64,000 bases of DNA. Origin: Limanda limanda. Lineage: Eukaryota; Chordata; Actinopteri; Pleuronectiformes; Pleuronectidae. Position numbers and translations under genes: made by a program. The stretch covers positions 24,336,118 through 24,400,117 of the forward strand of contig NC_083639.1 in NCBI RefSeq assembly GCF_963576545.1, in the 5' to 3' direction. Numbering within the stretch: the first letter of the stretch is position 1; each line of letters opens with the position of its first letter. The notes beneath the pieces are model-generated. The model did no database searches. It saw only the letters and a list, made by a program, of their open reading frames with translations, and was not told the DNA's origin. This document shows positions 35,544-48,563 of the stretch, piece by piece.

Positions 35544-36375
35544 AATTTTTATTTTAATGTTGTATCAAAAGCACTCTTACAATGAGAGATGCTATAAGCA
35601 TATAGAAAAAATGTGGTCCTGTGTCTAGCAAATGATTACATTATAGGCCCATCATGCAGGTTGCCAGGTATAGAAAAGGTGAATTTCCAGACATCTTTCA
35701 GGAGGTGAGGGGGATCTAGAGGTTGAAGGTTAGTTATAAGATCTGAGGGTATGTTTGTGACCATGCATATTCATGCATTCATCTCCATACACTTCAGTTT
35801 TATTCTACACAGCTCTGGGTTTTTAAAGTCAATTTTTCTCTGACTTGACAAGTGACTAGACTGGGTTTGCACTTGGCTGTGAGCATTGCCAAAACTCTTG
35901 TAATTCATATAGCAGTGCACCTATAGTTTTAGAAGCGTCACCAGCCCCCCATTTTCTTTGCTGTCAGTTCATTAATGTTTGGGGTTAGGCTCTGTGCTGT
36001 GGAAACCCTCAAGATGAAGTGAAGGTGTGCATCAGTGAGAAGACTCCTGTGTGGGTTTTTATTCATCTTCATCACAGAGAAAAGATGCTCACACAGGTAC
36101 TGTATTCAGTGTTATGCCAGTTCACATTTAAAATTAACTAGTTCACGGTCATAGTTAATTTTGTACAATTTTTAACTAAGTTCATGGTTCGAAAATTGAA
36201 CTAGTTCACGTTAATTTGTTCCATTTTTAAGATCATGTGTGTAGTTATGAATTGTTGGTGTCGGATCATGACTGCGTGTCGCTCCGCTCATTTTAACTGT
36301 CCTGACTGAGCATCAAGTCTCGTGTTGTACTGAGCACAAAATGCTGACGAGTCATTTTTCATGATGTTTAAATGC

Positions 36376-36467
36376 AGTCTGCAGAAACTCCACGCTCTCA
36401 CTTGGACATTTGCGTTCAGAGAAACTGCGGAGGATCTCCAGAGCCAGTGCATGTCTGAAAGCAGCTC
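36376..36467 (-). repeat. Fragment of the GAGCTGCTTTCAGACATGCA repeat
   Basis: The minus strand starts GAGCTGCTTTCAGACATGCA, includes CGCAAATGTCCAAGTGAGAG and ends GTTTCTGCAGACT. This aligns to 3192-3303 in the opposite orientation, with a different short spacer. Same family, fragment only. Confidence 0.7.
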
Positions 36468-37249
36468 CAGTATCCAGATGATTCACGCAAAATTGTTAAA
36501 AGTTTAAATGTGATGGGCACTTCTCACTCTCAACAGTTGCCATCTTGCCAATGTAGTGAAAGGTGAAGGGCCTCCAGCACATTGGCAAGCACATGAAAAT
36601 GGCAGCAGAGAAAGGATATTTTGGTGGATGACAACCACATTCACAAGCTGTGATTGTCATTTCCAGTAATTATTGATATGATTCAACAATACCTTGCACA
36701 ACATCACTTGCACTACATGTGAGTAAGTATCTGATTTGTGACACAAGAAACTGCATTCCCTTGTGTCCTATGCAGTATACAGTTGACACAACAACTTTTT
36801 GGTATGACTTCCACAGTTGGCAAATCCTTCAACATTGATTGGTTACAGTCGTGACAACCTTTAAAAAAGGAGACAAACAGAAGTTTTTAGTAAGTTTTTT
36901 TCCCACTGGCCTTATTAAAATGCAGTGGTAAAACGTAATACACTCTAGATTGCCCCAATGGGAATTGGCAAAGAACATAGCAGCCTGAAATTCAACCATT
37001 CTTCGTTATCTGTGACCTAAAATGTGATGGCATATTTCCCCTTGAGTTCTTGTTTATGTGTTATGTTTACATCAGGGTTCAAATTGAGAGAATCGTTTTC
37101 TTTTATCATTTTGCTGGCTGCCACATCAATAAAGAGGAGAAGTGATGTAGCTCTATTTCAATTGTCTTGGATTTGTCATTTTTAGATTTTTTTTTATGTG
37201 GAATTTATATCTTGCAACTCATCAGCTTCACACTAAACACCACCCAGTT

Positions 37250-37450
37250 GGTTAAGAAAGCAGCGAATGTACTTTGTGAGGAGGCTTAGGGGATGCAGCA
37301 TGTCACCAAAGAGCCTCAGCAACTTCTACACCTGTATCACTGTGTGCTATGGGAGCACCACTGCAGAAGGTACAGAGGTGTGAAATGCAGGACATCCAGA
37401 CTGAGGAACAGTTTCTATCCAACAGCCATCAGACTATTAAATACTCACTA
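37250..37450 (+). pseudogene. LINE ORF2 C-terminal fragment
   Basis: One frame reads KQRMYFVRRLRGCSMSPKSL then SNFYTC, with loss of a short internal segment. After a stop it continues CRTSRLRNSFYPTAIRLLN. These are the signatures of the C-terminal end of fish LINE ORF2 ('KQRLYFLRRLR...FY...' and 'SRLRNSFYPTAIRLLN'). Truncated and with a stop, so dead. Confidence 0.7.
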
Positions 37451-39574
37451 GCCCTGACACCACCCTGGACTACTAACACACAGATCCTCCACTCTGCCCC
37501 CAATGGCCACATAAATCCAGTATGGAGTGACATGGCATGGGAGCCATGTGAAGTACATCAACAAGATGGTATGTTGAAACCATGAAATAGTTTAACCAAC
37601 ATGCTTAATAAAAGTTTTACCAAACAATTTTTATGCAAAATTATCAAAAAACATTCTTGGGCAAGGGAGCTTACAAAATATGTAGGAAAGCATTTCTCCA
37701 TATATACAAACAAATGATTATGTAGTGCTGATGAAATTAAAACAATATTATTTGAACACTAAAGAGAAAAACCAAAATTAAGAATGAACAGTTTGAAAAA
37801 GTGTATTTACCATCAGCACCATGTCACCCTTAACCTGAGCTCTGTTTGTGCTCACTTGAGATGTGGTATCCTGCCTCTGGCGAAAGAAACCAGACACTTC
37901 CACTCATATCCAGAGGAAAAGAGAAAGTGTCAACTGTGTGATCTTGAAGAGGTTAAAAAATGTAATGCGCCTTTTAAAGTCCATTATATCATAATCTTAG
38001 ATTCAGGCTTTTCTTTAAAATGTCGGCAAACTGTCTTGCCTTGTTTCCTATGTCAAATGAATGTAGACTTTAGTTCCTGTTTACACAGGGTTTTGCTTGG
38101 CCTATGCTGTGTTAACTGCCTGCCTCACATTTGATGTGTTTGGGGAACAGTCAAAGTTGTGTTTCAAATATATAAATACAGACTTTTCTTTGGAGGGGGG
38201 TCTTTGGAAAGGATTGTGTTTTGGTTGTGTGGTTTTAACAATCTGGCATATATGGAGTTGTGGCTATGTGTTCTTTTGCTGTGATTTTGCTATTTCACTT
38301 AAAAAACAACACAGCATAAGGTTTGATTTTGCAATAAAAGCATGGCTCATATTAGATTCTATTTAACTTTGCTCTAGAATAGACGGTTTGGACTTTGTGA
38401 TCTGTCCCGTCTCTAAGAACAAACTTGGGACACATGTGAGGGAGGTTAATACCGAGCTATACAACAGTCAAGAGATTTGTCAGCCAACGTCCTCTTCACT
38501 GCCCAGTAAAGGCACCCCAGCTGTCAATCAACAAACAAAACAAAGAACGGGATGCTGGGAGCAGATTGTGTCCCCTCAACAAGTTCCACCCTCCCCCCAA
38601 AAATCTAAAAAGGTGACATTGTGGTGCCCCTTTGGTCTGTAGCTGGTGGCTTGTCAGGTCTGTTTGATGTGAGTGAGCAGGAGAAGAGGCGGGAGGGCTG
38701 GACAGTAACAAGCAGTGACATTAGTCACCCCGTCCGTCTGGGCAGGGGAAGGACTGCCCTGACAGTGATTGATGGCTGCTATTCATTTATAGATCCATAG
38801 GAGAGGAACCGGGAGGCAGTGGACACAATGCTGGTCTTGGGTTTGATGGTCAAAAGCATTTGGGGCTATTGAGAACATGGCCTGCTGATATGGAACCTCT
38901 CTCTAACCCAAAACCATTTCATTGAGAAGATACAAATTCAATTTGATTTTCAACAGTATTGAGGTTAAAACATCAGAGGTCTCTCCTCTTATAGGGAAAT
39001 AGGCCTACTCGTGTGAGATCATGTTCTCCTGCCTCAGCTCTGAAAATGGCTCCAACTAGATCAACCGCAGGTGTTAGTTCTTAATGTTACTAATTTTTCA
39101 GTTTAGCTGTCTGGACATTAGATTTTTCCTGCCAGTCTACAATCAATAATTCAAAACATGTGAAAAGTGAAATCATGTGATGAGAAATGTTTGCAACTGT
39201 ATAAAAAAAAAACTGAAAACTCTTATTTTATTTTATTAAAACTAGTTCAGATAGTTCAGGACTTTGAAAAAGCTATAGGTTTTCATGGGTTAAGACAATT
39301 AATTGTCAACTGACCCGGGACCTCTCCGATCCAAGTTTTTTAGAGCCCGTTGGATTTGGGTTGTTTCCCATTTCGTTTAAGCAGGTGTTGCCTCTACTCA
39401 ACATTATGGGCTCGGGTTCAAAATGTCTGATTTTTGGTCCCATGCAGAGTGAAGACGTCTGATAAAGGCCCTTTTAGCATCAATTGCAGATTTTGAGTCT
39501 TCCTGGGTAAGATCACTCCAATCATTGCATACATGAATTAGTTAATTACAATCTTTCCAACCCATCCTCTCAAG

Positions 39575-39815
39575 ATCCAGATTGGATGGGAAGCCTATGT
39601 ATGCTGACATCTACAGGTCTCTAAAAAGATGTTGAGGTTTAAGTCTGGGCTTTGGCTATAAGCTAATCAAGGACAGCCAGAAAATCCACTCCAGCATTGT
39701 CTTGGCATAATATTTCAGGTCAAGGTCACGCTGAAAAGTGAACCACTGTTTCAGTCTCAGGTCACATGCACTCATGAGCAGGTTTTCCTTTACAATGGAC
39801 ATCATGGTTTGGTTT
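39575..39815 (-). pseudogene. Tc1/mariner transposase relic, degenerate
   Basis: Read on the minus strand, the segment keeps the layout of a Tc1 transposase C-terminal half: a fragment like FTF-Q-D for the QQDNDPKH block, then AKTMLEW, then SQSPDLN, then a 'LWRDL' remnant. Stops and frameshifts are frequent. On the plus strand it reads GTTTAAGTCTGGGCTTTGGC and CCACTCCAGCATTGTCTTGG, the familiar antisense of fish Tc1 coding sequence. Clearly inactive; inverted repeats not found. Confidence 0.7.
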
Positions 39816-40519
39816 TGTCCTGAATTCTGAGAAGTTATATATAGCTGTGTGCCTAAGCTATGTTATTTTTTTGGGGGGTTCAATGGGTTCCAAAATTTGA
39901 CAGAGGGGCCAGGCCAGGAACAGATGGATGCAGTGTTTTTGTGAACTAATATAAATGACATGGAAAAATCATTACATGAAAGGATTTGGCCTTTACCAAG
40001 TAGCAAAGCACTTGTTTGCAAGGTCATTTAACAAAAACCTGCCTTCAGAGAAAGGCTCGCTAGCCTTTGCTATTTTGAATGCCACCCAAAAAACATGCCT
40101 TGGTAGATTACTCTTAAATCGCAGTTTGTCTGTGAAAAAAAATGTTGCTGAGTCTGTAAATTAGTCGCCAACCTCTGAGCTGCAGCCGCCCATTCTTGCG
40201 TTGACTGCTTGCTAGCCGAGTTAGCATGCTTCGTAGCAAAGTGACGGCTGATGTTGTACTCCATGAAAACTGCGAAAGTTTCTCGGCATATCAGGCATAC
40301 AGCCTTCGATTAGACATCAGTGAAAAAGGCTAGAAAAGCGCTTTATAAATAAATACAAAGACATTTACATTTATTTTGTTGTCGACTCCGTGTTAAACAC
40401 TCGGCACTCATTGTTCACTTTTCGTTTCCTTGATCCTCTCATTTTACAGAAGGGCTCACAGGGCAAAGGGAAAAAGTGAAGGGAGATCAAGTGCCCTTTC
40501 AAGCCCTATACACCGCACT

Positions 40520-40590
40520 CCCGGGCAAATTTAATTTAGCTGACGCTTTTATCCAAAGCGACTTACAATAAGTGCATTCAACCCCCAGGG
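40520..40590 (+). repeat. Short teleost repeat fragment (GCTGACGCTTTTATCCAAAG)
   Basis: The motif TTTAGCTGACGCTTTTATCC followed by AAAGCGACTTACAATAAGTG recurs very widely in fish genomes. Only this fragment is recognised; flanking sequence to 40840 may belong to it. Confidence 0.5.
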
Positions 40591-42847
40591 TTCAAACCCA
40601 GAACAACAAGAATCAAGAAAGTATGATTTCTTCAAAAATAAAGCAAAACTACAAAGTTCAATAAGTACGTGCCATTTAAGTGCTACAAAATTGTTAGTTT
40701 CAAAAATCCGGGCCGGATTAAAAAGCCCAACGGGCCGTACTTTGCCCATGTCTGAACTAGACTTTGCCATGGACTCTTGTGTGAAGCACTTTGTAACCTC
40801 GTTACGATAAGTGCTATACAACTAATGTTATTATAATTATAATTATTAACTGTAACTTATCTGCAAACATTGATGCAAACAAATATGTGGAGGAAGCCTA
40901 TGATTTATAAATGAAAACATTTCCTTTTCTTAAGGTTTATTTCCATAAGAGGATACTCTCGGAAAAATTAATCATGTTGTATTTATAAAGGAATAAGACA
41001 GAGACTGCTTTGATAGAAGAAGCAAGGGGGAAATAATTTGAAAAATAACTTGGCATGACATTATTATAATCTACATTTATGATCAAGCACTAAATATGTC
41101 AAAACAAATTCAACTCTAAGTCATCCCAAGAGTGAGAGAGAGTCAATTGTGAAGATCCATTTCACCTCTCAGCAGCTGCAAACAAAACTCTTCATTCCCT
41201 CTTATTTGTTACAGTGTTTTAATGTAGTCTATTTTGATTTGGGTCGGGGGGTGAGGCGTGGGTGGGATGTTATATTATTCACTGCACTGAGCCAGGTGTG
41301 AAGCTGCAAGTAGTTATTTGGTAACATTGACTGATTGCTGCCTGATTTAATTGTGCACCAACCACACTGTATTATTCATGGACTGGCACTTTTAACTTGG
41401 TAATTACCAGCTGGTGGGACTCAGTGGGATTCCTGTGGTTGTGTCAAAAACAGCTCACTCAGTAAATTCACCTACACTACTGCACACAGGAAGCACTTTT
41501 ATTTTTTTAATTAGGCAAGTTGACGCAATTGTCTTTTGAGGAAATTTTGTGTTGCATTGTGCATTTTTGTTGTCTACATATAGAGTCTGCTGAAATTTTC
41601 CATGAAACTTTTAGTTTTTGTGTGAGTAATAAATGGCCTCTGATTGAAGCAGATTCATCTGATAATCCAGATGGAGTAACAGATTCATGCAGCTGAATCC
41701 AGCTGTTTTTAGTCTGAATTCTGACTGAGACATAAATATGCATTCATACTTCCACCACTTGTTGTGTGTGTGTTTCCAGAGTAATAGGCGGGAGGGGAAA
41801 CGGTCCCTCTGTCTATCATATCAGCAAACAAAGCTAAAGTTATTTGTCACTGTCACAAAATGGGGGAAACCATGACACCAAACAGAAGAGCATACTTCAG
41901 CAAGAAACTTTTTGACTTTCTGATGGTACACCAGCTTGTTTTTCTGCATGGCCTTGGCAACTGCAAGCCCTCTGATTTAATGGATAAGATGCTGTCTCTC
42001 CCGGGGGGCTAGTAGTTGGACTTTCCCCTTAGGGGTCCGTTTCTGCAGCAGCGTCTCAGGTATGGACTGCTTTGGCCGACACTGTCATTTCACAATGCTG
42101 GCCATTGGTTGAGGAGGGCTGATTTTTTCTGGCTCTGAAACAAAGTCTCATTTATCATACGGTTTCAGTGGGACAGAGAACAGTGCAGCAATCCCCCACT
42201 AGCTGCCATGACCACTAGCTATACAATACTGCTTTTTTTTTCAGGACGTTGATACAGCAAAAGTAGCTATTCTCCTCAAGTCCCTGTGTGCTTGTGGGTT
42301 GTTGGTGGATATCGAGGGGCCACCACTTATTTGGCACTGTGACTTTTTGTTCCTATGCATGTGCACTCGATGGACTATACGCCATGGGGCTGTCTATCAT
42401 GCTCTCAGCTAAGTTCCTCCACTTAGTTCCAAAGTCTGACACAGCCCAACAGTTCATCCATCACAACCAAACATGGGATAGAACATCACAAGCCTACTAC
42501 AAGGCATCATTTGTCATTCCAGGGTCTTCACCGCTGCATCAATTGTATGTTCATATCTCTTATAACTAACAGCAAGGTGGAATAAACACCTGAGCATCTT
42601 TCCTACTTTGAACAGGCTGTGTAACAGGTTCTATGTACTGTCCTTCCCTTTCTGGGATTTTTTTTTTCTGTTAATATCTACAATCAAGTGCAGCACTTTA
42701 AATGTTTGCCTGGTAACAGTGTGAAAGTTTGAGCTTGTTTTAAAACACTGCCATGTCTTCGCTCTCTCAGCAGCTGGCCAATATTTAAAACATAAAACAT
42801 TTGTATATAATCAAAACCAAACTTTACATAAATATGAACACACTATT

Positions 42848-43132
42848 TCATACTTATCAATGCTGCTAAAACCTTTATCCTGATTATGTTTTCCTCTACA
42901 CTTGACATCTATTGCACTTCTGTCCGTCCTGGGAGAGGGATCCCTCACATGGGGCTCACTCTGAGGTTTCTATGTTCTTTTTACCCTGTTAAACAGGTTT
43001 TTAGAAGTTTTTCCTTACTCTTGTTGAGGGTTAAGGACAGAGGATGTCACACCATGTTAAAGCCCTATGAAACTAATTGTGAATGGTGAATATGGGCTAT
43101 ACAAATACAATTTGATTGATTGATTGATTGAC
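42848..43132 (+). repeat. L2-clade LINE 3' end
   Basis: Closely matches the 3' end at 62700-62983: ATCAATGCTGCTAAAACCTT, CTTCTGTCCGTCCTGGGAGA, TTTTTCCTTACTCTTGTTGA, GATGTCACACCATGTTAAAG, ATATGGGCTATACAAATACA and a (ATTG)n-type tail GATTGATTGATTGATTGA. This is a 5'-truncated insertion, as usual for L2 retroposition. Confidence 0.85.
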
Positions 43133-44035
43133 TATTTTGTGTGTATTTTAATACTAGTTTAGTCAACTCCTGTACAGATTTCAAATATGCAGACAGAAAC
43201 ACAGCCAAAGAAAATGATTTTTGCACACAGATTGCAAAGAACCTACACTATTGTTTTTCATGTATTTACTAACACACAGAACGGTACTAAATGAGAAGGA
43301 GCGACAGATAACAAAGGAAGGAAAGAGAAAGCAAGTGGAGGAAAGCACTTACCCTCCAATCCAACTACAAGATAGCAGGGTCAGGGTTTAGAAGAAAAAG
43401 AATAGGAAGAAAAGGAAGAAGGAACAAACAGAGAAACATAAAGACACACAGCAAAGCCACCAACACCTTAACACTACAGCAGTTCTACAACAAACAGCAA
43501 AGCAGCACACAGAAAAGAATAACAATAGCAGTTGAAAACATATACAGTACACAACCAGGAAGAAGACAGACTATGACTTCATTAGCTAATATGTAAAACA
43601 TGTGTGGACGACAGCACATTGGAGAGTGAGACATTGAGCATGAAGAGAAAGAACTAGAAACTGTGAGTGATAATAAGAAAAGCCTACACTTATTTTCATT
43701 CTTCACATATTATAGTGTGATTCAAGACTTAATAGAAGATCTCTTCTCAGGCTACAATAGGACTGATGTTAAAACACTAAGTTAAATGTGGCTGCAACAG
43801 ACAAGAGTAAACTATGCTGACTTTTCACGTTAAGGTGCCAGTTTCTGGCATGACAGGGGCCTTCAAGGTATACAATATTTGTATAAAGCTTAATAAGAAA
43901 GGTGAATCAGCAAACTAAAATGAATGGTACATCATCAAGTTAGCAAATAAAAAAATCTGAAAGTCATGTCCTGGCAAAGCATCAATGTGGTGTGAGAGCT
44001 AAAAAGGCAAAGAAGAATCGGAGATAAAAACTCAC

Positions 44036-44248
44036 AGAACTGAGATATAGGTGCATCGAGCTGCGGTGTCGTGCCCCCCCTCGAGTTGAGTTTCTGGACC
44101 TGTGTCGGAGGAACTGGCTTGTGTGACTGGCCAGTAGCTCGGTACATGGCCTGCACCCATAGGATCCGGTCCTGCTCATCATCACTGGCAAAAATGACAG
44201 TGTCACCCTCTTTGACAGCATTGAAGAATGTCCGACCGCCGTCCAGAC
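44036..44248 (-). CDS. cadps: cadps exon 5: PH domain end and following linker
   Basis: 213 nt: two bases complete Gly, then 70 codons, then one base of the next codon. It starts [18 protein letters not shown], continues [18 protein letters not shown] (C-terminal PH helix with the invariant Trp) and [18 protein letters not shown], and ends DAPISQF. After PH comes a proline-rich linker that varies between paralogs (here SRGGTTPQ). Donor gtgagttt, acceptor tctcag. The largest exon in the window. Confidence 0.97.
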
Positions 44249-46141
44249 CTGAGAGACAAACAAAGGAGGAGGTTGATTTATGTGTTATCTTGATCCCAGA
44301 TTCCTATTTGTGTTCATACTTCAGCGGGGCTGTAGTGGTAAAAAAAAGGTGGGTAAACTATAATTTTCAGTCAGCTCTGTCACCATGTTATTTAAATGTT
44401 GGATGAACCTCACCCTTACCCAGTCACCGACTGTTATAAGAGACTATATAGTCTAGGAGACTAGAACAACTGAAATCCAATATAGAACAATTAAAAATTT
44501 ATTTGCATTTCATTATTATTAATCTTATTTTAGTTGTTTATTTGTTCTGATATGGGGTAAACAATGATATAATTTCACAAAGTACAGTCACTCAGTTAGT
44601 GTATACAAATTTGAGGGACTACATTAATTGAGTGTTGTAATTTCATGTTACTTTATACATCTTCTCCACTAGAAATATTGGACTTTTCTCAGAATCAAGA
44701 TTTTTGCATACAAACAATAAAATCAAGATTTTAAATAATCGCATGTGTAACAATAAGGGTGTGGTATTGTGTAGTAATAATACATTACAACAAACACAGA
44801 GTGCATTCATTGTGAAAATGGCCACTTGAATGATCAGCCGGTATCATTGGAAATTAATTATAAAATGTCATTTTTAGCATATGATTCAGAAAGCTAGCCT
44901 AGACCAAAGCAGCCAGTAACAGCGTCTTTCAAATGACGTCTGATTTAGCTCATCATATTTCACACAGGCATGTTGTTAATCTTACTAACTGATAAACAAG
45001 CAACCATCATTCACCATTTGCAACTAGTTGCAGCTCATTAATATGGGGCGCCTCCCCCTCCAACATCCTGAGAAAAAAAGCCTCCTTAAACATGTTAAAC
45101 ATACTAATTAGATAATAAGGTTTAGTTTACTCGTACAATGTTTGTGACTAAGGAGTCTGGTGAGCAGGGGTCAGGTGCCAGGCAACAGTGATAAGGGGCG
45201 TGGCAAGATAAGGTTGTGTCCTGAACTGTCATGTAATGCTGAATGTTGAATTTGACACAAACTTTAAAAATCTGACTATAACAAGTGAGTAACCACCATA
45301 AAAAGGTATGTTAATTCTATGTTGCATTTAAAAAGGTACGCATACGGCATTTACGTGCATTTACCCCCCAGTACATCCCCGTACAACAGCATAAACAACA
45401 CTGATATGTGACAAAATACAGAAAAACATGCAAGGACACTACAAGAAATTCACATTGTTTATCTATGCCCCATGATGAAACAACACACATTGTATCATCT
45501 TCACCATCACCATCTGATATAAGAAATCTTGACTGATGGAAACAGTTCCAGTCAGTGCTTTAGAGAGTTTAGTGTGATATAGTAAGTTAAATAAGTGAGC
45601 ATAAAATCACAAGTACTAGTTAAAATCGAAACAACAAACAAATGAGGACAGAGACACAAAAACAAGTACACAGTATAATGAATGTGTTCAATAATTTAAG
45701 GATGCTAAACAAATTATTGTGGTCCATGCCTGGTAATTGCCCATAAAGTTTCATTATGATTTTAAAAAACAGATTAACAAAGCTCCTCTCAGCCTACAAA
45801 AGGAAATATATTGTTTCCAATGAGACTGGGTTGCATAAACTGTGATTAAAAAACTGATACTAGATTGTAAAATGGACCATTTCATCAGTCCCATTATATA
45901 CCATGATGTTGTTTTGTATGGATGTGTTGTTACTTTTTATACGTTTGGCTCTTGTCAGGTAAAAAACAAATGGAATGATATGATGTACATCTGATCCATG
46001 AAGTAGAAGTAGAGCACTGTATGCTTTCCTATCCCAACAGGCACAGCAAAACTAACAGGATAGTGATGCTAATCAAGCACAGTGTAGATACCCATACAAT
46101 CATGAAGAAGAGGTCTAACCAGACAACATGTGTGTTCCACA

Positions 46142-46985
46142 TAGGGTTGCAAAGGGGCTGAAAGTTTCCGGTTAATTTCCGGAAACTCTCCGGAAACTTT
46201 CCTCGGGAATTTTGAAAAAAAAAAAAAACTATGCAAATTAAACGCTGAGCAATAAAAACATAATTCAAAACTCTATTTTAAAGATGTATGGAATGCAGCA
46301 CACTCTGCACGTTGCATTTCAACCCTCCACTGTGCATTCTTCCATCACATGCACAGATAACTCCCAGCATCCTTCACTCTACAGCAGGGCTATTGAGGCC
46401 TGCTGTAGTGTCGTGACTAGTCAGGTAAGTTTTAATGATATTACTGGGGAAAATATATTAGCCTGCTTATTGAGGATTGTTCATCTGTTCATCCAGCCTA
46501 TTTCCATTAATTTATCCATCAATTGTAAAATATTTTTACAGACAATTCCAATTGTTTGGCTAACTATTTATATCTCTGGCATTGCATTAGTGTTTTTTTA
46601 CAAACTTTTTCTTATCTTCTACAGAACAATGCCACGTGCACTCTCTCATGCGTGGAGACATCTCACCCCATCCAATGTAGAAGGAAAGGCTGTGTACATT
46701 TGCAAATACTGTGTAAAGACCTGTGTTAAGAATGACACAACGATGCAGAAGCATATAGTCAAGTGCCCAAAGTTTCCTCAGGGCTCAAATGACACAACAA
46801 AATGTTTATATTTATGTCTGTATTTGACAAGGTAAATACAGTTAGTATAAATTACCCACAACATTTCCAGTTTATTCCTGTTAATTCCCGTTAATTCCCG
46901 TATATTCCCGTTAATTCCTGTTAATTCCCGTTAATTCCCATGGAAAGTTTCCAACTTTGAATATTCCCGCAATTTTGCAACCCTA
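46142..46985 (+). mobile_element. hAT-type element with perfect 12-bp TIR and 8-bp TSD
   Basis: Ends TAGGGTTGCAAA / TTTGCAACCCTA are perfect inverted repeats. Flanks GTTCCACA at 46134-46141 and 46986-46993 are identical. Subterminal motifs are reiterated: TTCCGG/GGAAACT at the left, and a tandem of TTAATTCCCG units (46873-46940) at the right, as expected for hAT transposase binding sites. It carries a BED-finger reading frame but no catalytic domain, so it is an internally deleted copy. Intact TSD and TIR suggest a fairly recent insertion. Confidence 0.92.
46625..46835 (+). pseudogene. hAT transposase N-terminus: BED-type zinc finger relic
   Basis: Within the hAT element at 46142-46985, after a plausible ctacag acceptor, the frame reads MPRALSHAWRHLTP, then an ICKYCVKTC segment and HIVKC. 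This is a C-x2-C...H-x4-C pattern of a BED finger, the DNA-binding module of hAT transposases. The frame stops at about 46835, soon after the finger, and the element has no room for the RNase-H-like domain. A longer 183-codon ORF (46284-46835) contains it, but its first part does not look like protein. Confidence 0.7.
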
Positions 46986-47088
46986 GTTCCACACCTGTGT
47001 GAACTGTGGCTGTGGCTTTGTCCACAAATCACCTCAAAGTGTGATACTCGTCCTTCACTGCACAGCTGTGTCAAAGTGTTATTGCTAC

Positions 47089-47197
47089 CTGGCTGGGGGT
47101 CTGTGTAGTCCACTGTGTAGCCGTCCAGCTGCAGCAGCTCCACAGGCTCGGCCTTCTTTTCTCTGTAGCTGCACATGGCAAAGGTATACTGACTCAC
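47089..47197 (-). CDS. cadps: cadps exon 4: PH domain core
   Basis: 109 nt, phase 0 start. It encodes [18 protein letters not shown] then [18 protein letters not shown], plus the first base of Gly. It continues the PH fold: YREKKAEP is a basic turn, and [11 protein letters not shown] is the next strand pair, nearly identical to mammalian CAPS1 ([20 protein letters not shown]). Acceptor ttgcag, donor gtagcaat. Confidence 0.97.
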
Positions 47198-47932
47198 CTG
47201 CAACAATCACACAGAGACAGAGCATTACATGCTGTGTGCATCATATTCTATTAAGTCAGATGTTAACTGTTGACCTACCTCCAACCACTGCCACATTTCC
47301 AAGTGGTCCTCAGGAGACCTTCCTTGAATTAATCATTCTTACACAACAACTCTCTAATGTGCAGCAACAACACCTTCAACTTTTTATATTAAGGTACGAA
47401 TGAAATTTGTCAAACCAAGATCAATACATATTTTAATAATCAATTATTTATATGATACTTAATATTACAAGATGAATTGTATACTGTTATTGTTACTTTA
47501 TTTAATTGTCCATGGAGAAAGACACAATACATGTCACAAATCCATGATGAGGCACGTTTTTTCCAACTTTGCTGCAGGAGGCAGATATGGCTAAACCAAA
47601 AAGATGATTCAAACACACTGTAAATAAGCATCAACACATGTGTAGCTGCTTTGTTTGTTGCTTATTTTAATTATTTAAAGGTGAAATCTGCCTGTGAAAA
47701 TATGTGTTGCTGTGCTGCTTGAAAAATTAGTGTGAGGAATATTAACTGTGTGCATCAGCTTGTAGATTGGTGTTATAGGTGTGTTGTCACTACATAGGCG
47801 GGACTGCTAACTGAATCTTAGAGGAATTGGCTCATTTTAAATGTAGGTGAGACATAGTGAAGAAGACAGTTAATGTTTGTGTTTATCATGTAACAATGTT
47901 AGTAAAGGTATTTTACATAGCTCTCTCTAGTC

Positions 47933-48563
47933 CAGGGGTTTTCAACTGGTTTTGTACCAGGGACCACCATTCTGACTAGAAAGTAATCCGCGGCCCACTG
48001 ATGTGCCTACGCGCGCACGTGCCTATGCGTGTGTGCGTGCGTGCGTGTGGATAGAAGGAAGTTTTAACATTTGGTTTTGCATGTTGGTTTTATTTAAAAA
48101 CCTCAAACAAATCTAGAAAAATCTTTGTAAAAAACAACAAAACGGTTGATTTTCAGTGCTAAAGAATTGAAAAAAAAATTAAAATGCAGTTTGTAGTTGT
48201 ACTGCATCTCTGTGTCTATTCATTCTGTCGGGAGAACTGCTACTGGATAGATGAAAGTCTTAGAGCTCTCCTAAGAAATTGTTTCTCAACCAGCGAACGT
48301 GGTTAAGTTGACTGTTATTGCAATCAATTGTTTTGGCTATTATGCCAATTTATTTTTCTGGCAGTTTCTAGCCCCAAGCCGGTTTCAAGGTTCCCCTCTT
48401 CACCTTTATATTATTTTAAACATTTTTTCTTATTTTGGATATTTTTCACGATATTTAAGAGTAATCAGGAAATGTGTTGAAATATCAAATCGAATTTCGC
48501 GGACCCCCTGCAATGCCGTCGCGGACCACCAGGGGGCCGCGGACCCCCGGTTGAAAACCCCTG
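47933..48563 (+). mobile_element. hAT-type non-autonomous element with 8-bp TSD
   Basis: Ends CAGGGGTTTTCAACTGG and CCGGTTGAAAACCCCTG are inverted repeats (16 of 17 positions). They are flanked by CTCTAGTC (47925-47932) and CTCTAGCC (48564-48571), an 8-bp TSD with one mismatch. The 631-bp body has no transposase-like ORF. Subterminal sequences (GGGACCACC near the left end, GGACCACCAGGGGG near the right) are typical of fish and mammal Charlie-like hAT ends. Confidence 0.88.

Larger units (their letters stand above)
35391..44035 (-). other. Intron 5 (8.6 kb), largest in the window
   Basis: Contains a repeat fragment at 36376-36467, a LINE C-terminal fragment (37250-37450), a Tc1 transposase relic (39575-39815) and an L2 3' end (42848-43132). 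Short teleost repeat traces occur at 36116-36240 (ACTAGTTCACG-rich) and 40520-40590 (GCTGACGCTTTTATCCAAAG). Nothing recognised in 38000-39540, 40850-42840 or 43140-44035, apart from purine-rich low complexity at 43290-43450. Confidence 0.7.
44249..47088 (-). other. Intron 4 (2.8 kb)
   Basis: AT-rich; contains one hAT element with a BED-finger relic (46142-46985). Nothing else recognised. Confidence 0.8.

Noticed and set aside
42288..42569. 93-codon plus-strand ORF in intron 5
   Set aside because: No recognised domain; low confidence that it is more than a chance frame.
46284..46835. 183-codon ORF taken as a host gene
   Set aside because: It lies wholly inside a hAT element with TIR and TSD. 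Only the BED-finger part looks like protein.
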